Part shown: piece after piece, positions 33,191 through 40,753 of the stretch | Numbering within the stretch: the stretch's first letter is position 1 | Layout of the letters: the number at the start of each line of letters is the position of its first letter | Origin: Palsa-504 sp963844625 | GTDB lineage: Bacteria; Actinomycetota; Actinomycetes; Streptosporangiales; Streptosporangiaceae | Length of the DNA: 64,000 bases | Direction: 5' to 3' | NCBI GenBank assembly: GCA_963844625.1 | Contig: CAWJPF010000018.1 | Coordinates: forward strand, 62,001 to 126,000 | Notes under the pieces: generated by a model | Told to the model about the DNA's origin: nothing | The model's input: the letters and a program-made list of their open reading frames with translations, nothing else | Databases searched by the model: none | Made by a program: the position numbers and the translations under genes

Positions 33191-33970
33191 ATGGGCTTTG
33201 ATCACATTCTGGTGGAGCGCTCAGGCGAATTCGCCACCGTCACGATGAACCGGCCGCAGCGCCGCAACGCGTTGTCGCTGGAGCACATGCGCGAGTTGAT
33301 CGCCGCGTTCGGTGATCTGGGCGGCAGTGATGCCCTGGGCATCGTGCTGGCGGGCAACGGGCCGGTCTTCTGCGCCGGACATGACTTCGCCGATGTCGCT
33401 GACGCCGATCTGGCCGGCGTCCGCTCGCTGCTGATGACCTGCACCGAGCTGATGACGCTGATGCAGCAGGTACCCCAGCCGGTGGTGGCGCGGGTGCACG
33501 GGCTGGCGACGGCAGCGGGGTGCCAGCTGGTCGCCAGCGCCGATCTGGCCGTGGCCAGCGAGGAGGCCGGCTTCGCCGCGCCCGGCGGCAAGGGCGGCTG
33601 GTTCTGCCACACCCCGATGGTGGCGGTGGCCAGGAACATCGGCCGCAAGCGGGCCGCGGAGATGGCCATGTCGGGCGACGTTATCGATGCGCGCACTGCG
33701 CTGGACTGGGGCCTGGTCAACCGGGTGGTGCCCGCGGCGCAGCTCGAGGGTGCGGTGCAGGATCTGCTGGAGCGGGTCACCCGGGGATCAGCGGAGAGCA
33801 AGGCCATCGGCAAGCAGGCGCTCTACGCGCAGATCGACCTGGACCAGCCGAAGGCCTACGCGTACGCCGTCGAGGTCATGGCGGCGACCAGTCAGCTACC
33901 GGACGCCCGCGAAGGCATGCGTGCCTTCCTGGAGAAGCGCAAGCCGCACTGGCGCCGCGGCCGGATGTAG
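33191..33970 (+). CDS. Enoyl-CoA hydratase/isomerase family protein
   Basis: A 259-residue crotonase. Oxyanion-hole blocks are GNGPVFCAGHDFADV and HGLATAAGCQLVASADL; the substrate-binding NRPQRRNALSLEHM is at the N-terminus. The glutamates used by true hydratases are not clearly present (AAPGGKGGWFCHTPM replaces the second Glu region), so it may act as isomerase, hydrolase or a divergent crotonase. The ATG at 33191 follows AAGGAGAAGG. Convergent with the succinate-semialdehyde-type dehydrogenase. Confidence 0.85.
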   Translation: MGFDHILVERSGEFATVTMNRPQRRNALSLEHMRELIAAFGDLGGSDALGIVLAGNGPVFCAGHDFADVADADLAGVRSLLMTCTELMTLMQQVPQPVVARVHGLATAAGCQLVASADLAVASEEAGFAAPGGKGGWFCHTPMVAVARNIGRKRAAEMAMSGDVIDARTALDWGLVNRVVPAAQLEGAVQDLLERVTRGSAESKAIGKQALYAQIDLDQPKAYAYAVEVMAATSQLPDAREGMRAFLEKRKPHWRRGRM

Positions 33971-33993
33971 GGCGTCCTGTGTGTGCTCAGGGG

Positions 33994-35379
33994 TTAACCG
34001 CGGTCGGGCCCGATCCATACCGACTTGATGTTGCAGAACTCGCGGATCCCTTGGAACGAGAGCTCCCGGCCGTGACCAGACCGCTTCACGCCGCCGAAGG
34101 GCAGCTGCGGATACGAGGTCACGTTGCCGTTGATGAAGACCATCCCGGCCACTAGGTCGCGGATGAACCGGCTCCGTTCGGCCTCGTCGGTGGTCCACGC
34201 GTTCGCGCCGAGCCCGAACGTCGTGCCGTTGGCGAGCTCTATCGCCTCGTCGATGCCGGCGACGCGGTAGAGGGTGGCCACCGGGCCGAATACCTCTTCT
34301 TTGTGTATGCGCATCTCGGGGGTGATGTTGGTCAGGATGGTCGGCGGGTAGTAGAAGCCGGGCTGGTCGGGCGCGGCGCCGCCGCACAGCACCTTGGCTC
34401 CCTTGGCGACCGCGTCCACGACGAGCTTCTCGACGTCGTCGCGCTGCTGCTCGGAGGCCAGCGGTCCCACATCGGTGCTGTCCAGCATCGGGTCCCCGAC
34501 GACCTTGGCCGACATCTGCTCGGTGAACAGGCGCTCGTAGGTGTCGTACACCGCCTCGTGCACGATGAAGCGCTTGGCCGCAATGCAAGACTGACCGTTG
34601 TTCAGGCAGCGTGCGAACGCGCCCACCTGGGCCGCCGCGGGAAGATCGGCCGAGGGCATGACGATGAACGGGTCGCTGCCGCCCAGTTCGAGGACGACCT
34701 TCTTGATCTCATCGCCGGCGATGGCCGCCACCGACTGCCCGGCAGGTTCGGATCCGGTGAGGGTCGCGGCTACTACCCGGGTGTCGCGCAGGACCGGCTC
34801 GACGCGGCGGGAACCGATCAGCAGAGTCTGGAAGACGCCGTTGGGGAAGCCGGCCCGGCTGAACAGGTCCTGCATGAACAGCGCCGTCTGCGGCACGTTC
34901 GACGCGTGCTTAAGCAGCCCGACGTTGCCGGCCATCAGGGCCGGGGCGGCGAAGCGCATGGCCTGCCAGAGCGGGAAGTTCCACGGCATGATGGCTAGTA
35001 CCGGCCCGAGCGGTGAGTACTTGACGTAGGCGTTCCCGGCCCCGACGGCCTTGGCGTCGGCCGGCTCGTCGGCCAGGAACCCGGCCGCGTGGTCGGCGTA
35101 GTACTGGCAGGCGGTGGCGCACTTGGCGACCTCCTGCTTGGCGGCGGCCAGCGTCTTGCCCATCTCGGTCGTCATCATCGCCGCAACCTGGTCTTGCTCA
35201 TCGTCGAGGATCCCGGCCGCCCGCCGCATCCAGCCCGCGCGGTCATCGAAGCTGGTCAGGCGGTAGCTGGCGTACGCCGCCGCGGCAGCGGCCAGGCAGC
35301 GCTCGACGTCCGCCTCGCTCATCTCGTCAAAGGTCTTAACGGTCTGCCCGGTGGCAGGGTTAATCGTCGCGATCGCCAC
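33994..35379 (-). CDS. NAD(P)-dependent succinate-semialdehyde dehydrogenase-type ALDH
   Basis: About 461 residues. Motifs: PWNFPLWQAMRFAAPALMAGN, general base VVLELGGSDPFIVM, catalytic Cys in NNGQSCIAAKRFIVHE, and HKEEVFGPVATLYRV. SCIAAKRF is typical of the GabD/Sad branch, so succinate semialdehyde is the likeliest substrate. The start is GTG 35379, with GGAGGAC seven bases before it (inside the longer open frame to 35409). If the catabolic locus at 37-48 kb yields a C4 semialdehyde, this enzyme would finish the route; that link is inference. Confidence 0.87.
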   Translation of the reverse strand: MAIATINPATGQTVKTFDEMSEADVERCLAAAAAAYASYRLTSFDDRAGWMRRAAGILDDEQDQVAAMMTTEMGKTLAAAKQEVAKCATACQYYADHAAGFLADEPADAKAVGAGNAYVKYSPLGPVLAIMPWNFPLWQAMRFAAPALMAGNVGLLKHASNVPQTALFMQDLFSRAGFPNGVFQTLLIGSRRVEPVLRDTRVVAATLTGSEPAGQSVAAIAGDEIKKVVLELGGSDPFIVMPSADLPAAAQVGAFARCLNNGQSCIAAKRFIVHEAVYDTYERLFTEQMSAKVVGDPMLDSTDVGPLASEQQRDDVEKLVVDAVAKGAKVLCGGAAPDQPGFYYPPTILTNITPEMRIHKEEVFGPVATLYRVAGIDEAIELANGTTFGLGANAWTTDEAERSRFIRDLVAGMVFINGNVTSYPQLPFGGVKRSGHGRELSFQGIREFCNIKSVWIGPDRG

Positions 35380-35533
35380 GTTGTCCTCCATTCCGCCGCG
35401 CGACGGCATCGTCGCGACGGCCGGATGTGGCCCTGCCCGGATTGCGCCGCCTCACACCTGGTCAGGTTGACGGCCGGCGGGGAGGGGCCGATTCCGTCCG
35501 CGACCAGCCCGCCGCGGAGCAGTATCCGTGTGG

Positions 35534-36034
35534 TCACAGGTTGCGAGATTCGCTACCTGGTTCCTCTCCTAGTCGTGCTGGGTCCCACCCGAAGTAGCGC
35601 TGGCCGAACCGGAGGACGTCCTTATTGGTGAGGTCGTCGATATCGGCGCGGACATCGGCCACGACTTTGGCGGCTACGTCTGGGGCGTGCTTCTCGACAT
35701 AGGCCACCCACTGATGGGACGCGTTGGCCTTCCCGTGGCCGTGACCGAGCAGCAGGATCGCGGCGGCCGGAGCCAGCGCCTCGGTAATCTCACGCCAGTA
35801 ATCCGGGTTTCCCGCCTCATAGGTGCCATCGGGGTTTCCCGCCTTGTGCGAGATCTCACGTGAGTGAGCCTCGGGGTCCACATCGCCAACCTGCTCGGGC
35901 CGCTCGCCCGGCGGGGCATCTACCGGGTAGAGCCGGGTGTGATGGAAGTCAATCGCGGCTACCACGTTCCTTCCGCGAATCGCCTGCTCGTCCGAGATGT
36001 TCCTTCGCGCGGACTCCCCGCTATGCGTCGCCAT
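35534..36034 (-). CDS. Conserved hypothetical protein, possibly eRF1/pelota-like fold
   Basis: About 166 residues. NVVAAIDFHHTRLYPVDAPP at the N-terminus, then PAAAILLLGHGHGKANASHQ and VAAKVVADVRADIDDLTNKD. The pattern of a beta strand with an early aromatic-Asp pair, a Gly-rich LLGHGxGKAN loop and a Lys-x-x-x-Asp helix recalls bacterial relatives of release-factor domain 3, but I do not assign a function. ATG 36034 is preceded by AGGAG. The gene stands between the aldehyde dehydrogenase and the CDF exporter, all on the minus strand. Confidence 0.6.
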   Translation of the reverse strand: MATHSGESARRNISDEQAIRGRNVVAAIDFHHTRLYPVDAPPGERPEQVGDVDPEAHSREISHKAGNPDGTYEAGNPDYWREITEALAPAAAILLLGHGHGKANASHQWVAYVEKHAPDVAAKVVADVRADIDDLTNKDVLRFGQRYFGWDPARLGEEPGSESRNL

Positions 36035-36191
36035 TCTCAGCTCCTGCCCATTATGGCGCGAACGCCTCCCGGAAGCCGGGATCACCTAACCCATGCGGAT
36101 TCGACGGTAGCGATGATCCTGGCGCAGCGACAGTAGCGGCGGCCACAGAGATCTGGCCGATTCGCCGTACCGCCGGGCCAGGCGCTGATAG

Positions 36192-37226
36192 CTAAGCCAG
36201 GAGTGCCGGCTCGTCGGGTGCGGAGAGACTCAGCACGGCGCCGGCCACCGCGGGTGAGGCGCTGATCCTGGCCTCGAGTGCCCGCAGCCGGACGGCCAGG
36301 TGCGACTCGGTGTCATCGCCGGTGAGATCGACGTTGGCGATGACCAAAATCATCCGCGGCCCGACGATCTCCAGCCACAGATAGGTCACCCGGTCGACCT
36401 CCGGCGCGGCCAGCAGAGCCTGGATGGTGGCGGCACGCACGCGGGGGTCGGCCTCCTGGCCAATGAGGAACCGCCGGTTGCGGTTGGTCAAATCGACCGC
36501 AACCGCGGCGAGCAACAGGCCGACCAGGATGGATCCTGCCGCGTCCGGGATCGAGGACCCGGTCAGCTGGTGAGCGGCCAGGCCAGTGGCCGCGATCAGC
36601 AAGCCAACCAGGGCGGCGGAGTCTTCGGCGAACACCGCCCGGAGGGTGGGATCGGAGGTGGCCAGGACGTGCTCGATGAGGTCCCGGTGCATCGACCGGG
36701 CCTCGGCCCTGGCCTGCCGGACCGACCGCAGGAAGGATATCGCCTCCAGGACGAAAGAGACGGCCAGCACGAGATAACCGACGAGGAAGTAGCTGGCCGC
36801 CTCCGGCGTGATGAGCTCCTGGATGCCGTGCGTGACGGACACCACGGCGCCGACTACGAACAATCCGAGGGCGGCGAACAGCGACCAGACGTAGGCTTCC
36901 CGGCCGTGACCGAACGGGTGCGCGACGTCGGGCGGGCGGCGGGACCGCCGGTTGGCGATCAGCAGGAAGACCTCGTTGCCGGTATCCGCCCACGAATGTG
37001 CCGCCTCGGCCAGGAGCGACGCCGACCCGGTCACCAGGGCAGCGACCGACTTCGCCACCGCCACGAGCACGTTGACGCCAAACGCGACCAGGACCGTCGT
37101 GAGACTCTCTGACCCGCCGTCAGCTGGCAATCCCGGCGCCGACGGGGGCAGGCCCAGAGGTCTGTCGCCATCCCCTTGCGCCAAGGCAGGTGCCGGAGCC
37201 TGCCCTTCGTCCTCCTCGCGCGCCAT
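36192..37226 (-). CDS. Cation diffusion facilitator family transporter
   Basis: A 344-residue protein with a hydrophilic, Pro/Gly-rich start and six helices. The metal site of helix 2 appears as AEAAHSWADTGNEVFLL (HxxxD) and that of helix 5 as AEDSAALVGLLIAATGLAAH (DxxxA rather than HxxxD, with Glu-Asp before it). HPFGHGREAYVWSLFAALGLF is the CDF signature loop. The short C-terminal domain ends with LSAPDEPALLA. It would export a divalent cation such as Zn, Mn or Fe; a change of the usual second histidine site makes the metal uncertain. Divergent from the PucR regulator. Confidence 0.85.
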   Translation of the reverse strand: MAREEDEGQAPAPALAQGDGDRPLGLPPSAPGLPADGGSESLTTVLVAFGVNVLVAVAKSVAALVTGSASLLAEAAHSWADTGNEVFLLIANRRSRRPPDVAHPFGHGREAYVWSLFAALGLFVVGAVVSVTHGIQELITPEAASYFLVGYLVLAVSFVLEAISFLRSVRQARAEARSMHRDLIEHVLATSDPTLRAVFAEDSAALVGLLIAATGLAAHQLTGSSIPDAAGSILVGLLLAAVAVDLTNRNRRFLIGQEADPRVRAATIQALLAAPEVDRVTYLWLEIVGPRMILVIANVDLTGDDTESHLAVRLRALEARISASPAVAGAVLSLSAPDEPALLA

Positions 37227-37286
37227 TAGCCAGTGTTAACACACGTCTCTTGCCAGGGCGCGCCCTGGTGGGAAGGATGGGACGGT

Positions 37287-39149
37287 ATGGGCGTGCCGGA
37301 GGTGCCGGCCTCGCTGCGGTCGTGGATGTCCGCTGTGAGCGAGATCGTTCGTTCCGTCAACGCCGCCGAGCCGCTCGGGCAGGTCCTCACACGGGTGGCG
37401 GTGCAGGCATGTGAGCTAATCGGGTTCGAGTTCTGCGCGGTGATGCTGGCTGACGAACAACGGGAATACCTTCACATCGCCGGCTGCAGCGGACTCACGC
37501 CTGATTACCTGGCCCAGGTCAAGGACGGCCGCTCGCTGCGTATCCGTCCGCCCGGCCCCGACCTCGACACTCCAGCCGCCCGTGCGTACCGGGAGGACCG
37601 TACGATCGTCGTCCCCGATGTCCTGCAGGCTCCCTCCTACGGCAGGCTGCGCCACCTCGCGCCCACGCAGGGCTACCAGGCCCTGTTGGCCGCGCCGCTG
37701 CACGGCTCAGGCGACCTGGCCGGGGTCATCGTCGCCTACTCGGTCGCCGCACGGCAGTTCAGCGGACCTGAGCTGGAACTGATCGAACTGCTCGGCGGGC
37801 AGGCCGCGATGGCCCTGGAGACGGCGCGGCTGCGGGCCGAGCAGCAGGAGGTCATCCGGGAGCTGTCCCGGGCCAACGACGAGATGCGCAGGGGGCGGGC
37901 CGTACTCGAGTGGGCCGAGCAGCAGCACCGTCAGCTGATGCAACTCGTGCTCGACGAGGTCGGACTGCCCGAATTGGTCAGCGCGCTCGCGTCGGCCCTC
38001 GGTGCGTCCGTCACGGTGGAGGACACTGACGGCCGCGTGCTGGCGAGCGCCCCCGCCGAAGGCTACTGCCCGCCCCCGGCCCCGGCCGTCCGCCGGGTGC
38101 GCGCGGCGCTGAAGGCCCAGGAGGCGTCCGGCCGCCGCTATACGGTGGCCAGGGTGCCGCTGCCGGCCCCGAAAGGGCAGACCACGGCGGCGACCGGCCC
38201 TACGTCCGACGCGACCGCCTGGGCCGCCCCCGTCGTCGTGGGCGGGGAACTGGCCGGGCGCTTGTGGGTCACGGCCCCGCCCGCCGACCCGGAGCCGGTC
38301 CAGCTCCGCGTCATCGAGCGGTTCGCGCTCGTCGTCGCGCTGCTGCTGCTGCAGCAGCGGCACTTGCTCGACGTGCAGAGCCGGCTCTCCGGTGATCTGC
38401 TCGGCGACCTGCTCAGAGACGGTGGCCCGGTCCGGCCCCGGATCGTCCTTGACCGGGCGGCGGCGATCGGGCATGACCTGTCCCAGCCGCACGTCCTGGC
38501 GTTGCTGACCGTCGAGGCCGCGATTCCGCCCACCGTGCGGCTGCCCGAACTGGCCCGGGCCGCGGTCGAGCCATCCCCGGCCCCGCTGGTCGGTCCGTAC
38601 GACGGGGCCTATGTCCTGCTGCTGCCGGCCGCGCCCGATCCCGACGAGGCGCTGCGCCGCATCCTGGTCAAGGCCGAGCAGGTCATGGGTACGCGGGGCA
38701 TGGTTACCCTGGTCGCCGGGCCGGTGGCCTACGACCTGGCCGACTACGCGACCGCGTTCCGGGTCGCCCGCGGCGCGGCCGCGCTACGCCGGGCCAGCGG
38801 CCGGGGCGGGCTGGTGGACGTCGGCCGGCTCGGCCTGTCCGCGCTGCTGCTCGAGACCGGGACGCCGAATGCGCTCAAGCGCTTCGCCGCCGCCGTGCTG
38901 CAGGACGTCGAGGCGCACGAGGAACGCTACGGCGGTGACCTGCTCGCCACCTTGCGGGCGTGGCTTTCTGGCGGCTGCTCGACCGCCGCAGCGGCGGGCG
39001 CCCTCGTCGTGCACCGCAATACGGTCAGCTACCGGCTCGGCCGCATCGAGCAGCTGACCGGGCGGACCCTGCGGGACACCAGCGTGCGGCTAGAGCTCCA
39101 GCTCGCGCTGACCATCCGCGAGATCGCCCGGCTCGGTCCGCCGGGCTGA
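37287..39149 (+). CDS. GAF-PucR family transcriptional regulator
   Basis: About 620 residues. A GAF domain occupies about residues 15-185 (EPLGQVLTRVAVQACELIGF, GYQALLAAPLHGSGDLAGVI, LELIELLGGQAAMALETARL). After a coiled linker come a second sensor-like region, a CdaR-type middle (DGAYVLLLPAAPDPDEALRR) and the PucR C-terminal HTH (LLATLRAWLSGGCSTAAAAG, ALVVHRNTVSYRLGRIEQLTG). ATG 37287 follows GGGAAGGATGGGACGG. It lies 220 bases before the molybdenum hydroxylase operon in the same direction and is its likely regulator; PucR proteins commonly act on purine or aromatic catabolism genes. Confidence 0.88.
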   Translation: MGVPEVPASLRSWMSAVSEIVRSVNAAEPLGQVLTRVAVQACELIGFEFCAVMLADEQREYLHIAGCSGLTPDYLAQVKDGRSLRIRPPGPDLDTPAARAYREDRTIVVPDVLQAPSYGRLRHLAPTQGYQALLAAPLHGSGDLAGVIVAYSVAARQFSGPELELIELLGGQAAMALETARLRAEQQEVIRELSRANDEMRRGRAVLEWAEQQHRQLMQLVLDEVGLPELVSALASALGASVTVEDTDGRVLASAPAEGYCPPPAPAVRRVRAALKAQEASGRRYTVARVPLPAPKGQTTAATGPTSDATAWAAPVVVGGELAGRLWVTAPPADPEPVQLRVIERFALVVALLLLQQRHLLDVQSRLSGDLLGDLLRDGGPVRPRIVLDRAAAIGHDLSQPHVLALLTVEAAIPPTVRLPELARAAVEPSPAPLVGPYDGAYVLLLPAAPDPDEALRRILVKAEQVMGTRGMVTLVAGPVAYDLADYATAFRVARGAAALRRASGRGGLVDVGRLGLSALLLETGTPNALKRFAAAVLQDVEAHEERYGGDLLATLRAWLSGGCSTAAAAGALVVHRNTVSYRLGRIEQLTGRTLRDTSVRLELQLALTIREIARLGPPG

Positions 39150-39368
39150 CCCGGATCCCGCCTGGCCGCCACGGGGCGGCCGGGACGCCCCGGACCGAGG
39201 ACCATCTTGTGCGACTGACCAGGACATCGCGCCAATTCCTGGGCGGGTGCACATGGCGGGAGACCGTCTCCGGCGGCAGCATCGAGAGATGGGGCCGCGC
39301 TGCGGCCGGGTGCTTCCCGCGGGCCCGCCCCGCCGCGCCGACGAAGCCGCGATAACAGGGAGGTCGCC

Positions 39369-40250
39369 GTGAAACCACCGCCCTTTTCCTACGCCGCACC
39401 CACGACATTGGCCGAGGCCGTGGGGCTTCTCACCGAGCACGCCGATGCGGAGCCCCGGGTGCTCGCCGGCGGACAGAGCCTGATCCCGCTCATGAACTTC
39501 CGCCTGGCTAAACCCGGCTTCCTGGTCGACTTGCGTAACGTCGCCGGGCTGAGCGGGATCCGGCGGGAAGGCAATGTCCTGGTCGTCGGGGCGATGACCA
39601 GGATGTCCGAACTCGAGCGCTCCCCGGAGGTGGCCCTGGCGGCCCCGCTCGTCGCCGAGGCGATCGGGCTCGTGGCGCACGCCCCGGTCCGGAACAGCGG
39701 AACGATCGGCGGCAGCCTCGCCCACGCGGATCCTGCCGCCGAAATGCCCGCGGTGGCGCTCGCGCTCGGCGCCGAACTCGTGGCGGCTGGCCCGGCCGGC
39801 ACCCGCCGGATCGCGGTGGAGGAATTCCTGCAGGGCCCGTTCAGCACGGCGCTGGCGCCCGACGAGATCCTGACCGAGATCCGGCTGCCGGTGTGGCCCG
39901 GGGGGCACGCCTTCGTCGAGTTCTCCCGGATCCACGCGAACTTCGCGGTCGTCGCGGTGGCCGCGCTTGTCGAGGTAGACGGCGACCGGATCCGGCGCGC
40001 GGCTCTCGCCGTCACCGGAATCGCCCCGACTGCGATCCGCGCGACCGCGGCCGAGCAGGTCCTGACCAGCGCCGGCGCCGGCGCTCAGACCGTCGGCCCG
40101 GCCGTCGCCGCGGCGGCCGACGCCGCGGTCGAGGGCCGCTCCCCGGCCGGTGACCTGCATGCGAGCGCGCTGACGCGGCTCAGCCTGGCCCGTGTCTACG
40201 TCCGACGCGGGCTCGAGCTGGCGATCTCCCGCGCGCAGAACGAAAGGTGA
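39369..40250 (+). CDS. Molybdenum hydroxylase FAD-binding subunit (CoxM/CutM-like)
   Basis: A 293-residue FAD subunit of the xanthine dehydrogenase superfamily. VLAGGQSLIPLMNFRLAKPG is the FAD AGGQSL motif, RNSGTIGGSLAHADPAAEMP the second FAD motif (TIGGS), and the C-terminal CO_deh_flav_C domain follows. GTG 39369 is preceded by GGGAGG. It passes electrons from the molybdenum/iron-sulfur subunits to an acceptor. First gene of an overlapping M-S-L run (GTGA overlap with the next). Confidence 0.92.
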   Translation: MKPPPFSYAAPTTLAEAVGLLTEHADAEPRVLAGGQSLIPLMNFRLAKPGFLVDLRNVAGLSGIRREGNVLVVGAMTRMSELERSPEVALAAPLVAEAIGLVAHAPVRNSGTIGGSLAHADPAAEMPAVALALGAELVAAGPAGTRRIAVEEFLQGPFSTALAPDEILTEIRLPVWPGGHAFVEFSRIHANFAVVAVAALVEVDGDRIRRAALAVTGIAPTAIRATAAEQVLTSAGAGAQTVGPAVAAAADAAVEGRSPAGDLHASALTRLSLARVYVRRGLELAISRAQNER

Positions 40251-40258
40251 GGATCGCA

Positions 40259-40753
40259 GTGGCAGATACAACGCGCATCAGCCTGACCGTGAACGGCCGC
40301 CCGCACGTCGCCGACATCGAGCCGCGGAAGCTGCTGGTCGATTTCCTCCGCGAGGACCTCGGGCTGGTTGGCGTGCACATCGGCTGCGAGCACGGCGTCT
40401 GCGGGACCTGCACGGTGCTGCGGAACGGGGCCAGCATCCGGTCCTGTATCACGTTCGCCGTGCAGGCGGACGGCGCCGAGATCAGCACGGTCGAAAGCCT
40501 GGCCCACAACGGCGAGCTGCATCCGCTCCAGGACGAGTTCTCAGCCAAGCAGGGTCTGCAGTGCGGCTACTGCACCCCGGGGATGCTGATGCGGGCCTGT
40601 GAAATCCTCGCGGAGAATCCTGATCCGACTCCGGCCGAGGTGCGCTCGGCCATCGCGAGCAACCTGTGCCGCTGCACCGGATACCAGTTCATCACCGAGG
40701 CCGTGATCAGCGCCGCGGCACGGATGCGCGCCGTGAAGGAGGCCGCCTCATGA
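40259..40753 (+). CDS. Molybdenum hydroxylase [2Fe-2S] subunit (CoxS-like)
   Basis: About 164 residues with two [2Fe-2S] sites: the plant-type cluster CEHGVCGTCTVLRNG with a fourth Cys in SIRSCITFA, and the helical cluster CGYCTPGMLM plus SNLCRCTGYQF. GTG 40259 has AGGTGAGG seven bases upstream; GTG 40247 overlapping the previous stop is the alternative, adding four residues. It relays electrons between the molybdenum centre of the large subunit and FAD. Its stop overlaps the large-subunit ATG. Confidence 0.92.
   Translation: MADTTRISLTVNGRPHVADIEPRKLLVDFLREDLGLVGVHIGCEHGVCGTCTVLRNGASIRSCITFAVQADGAEISTVESLAHNGELHPLQDEFSAKQGLQCGYCTPGMLMRACEILAENPDPTPAEVRSAIASNLCRCTGYQFITEAVISAAARMRAVKEAAS

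Noticed and set aside
12076..39212. A shared 15-mer, AGGACCATCTTGTGC, at 12076-12090 and 39198-39212, each about 150 bases upstream of an accessory operon.
   Set aside because: In 64 kb one or more identical 15-mers are expected by chance, and the copies show no extended similarity or dyad symmetry.
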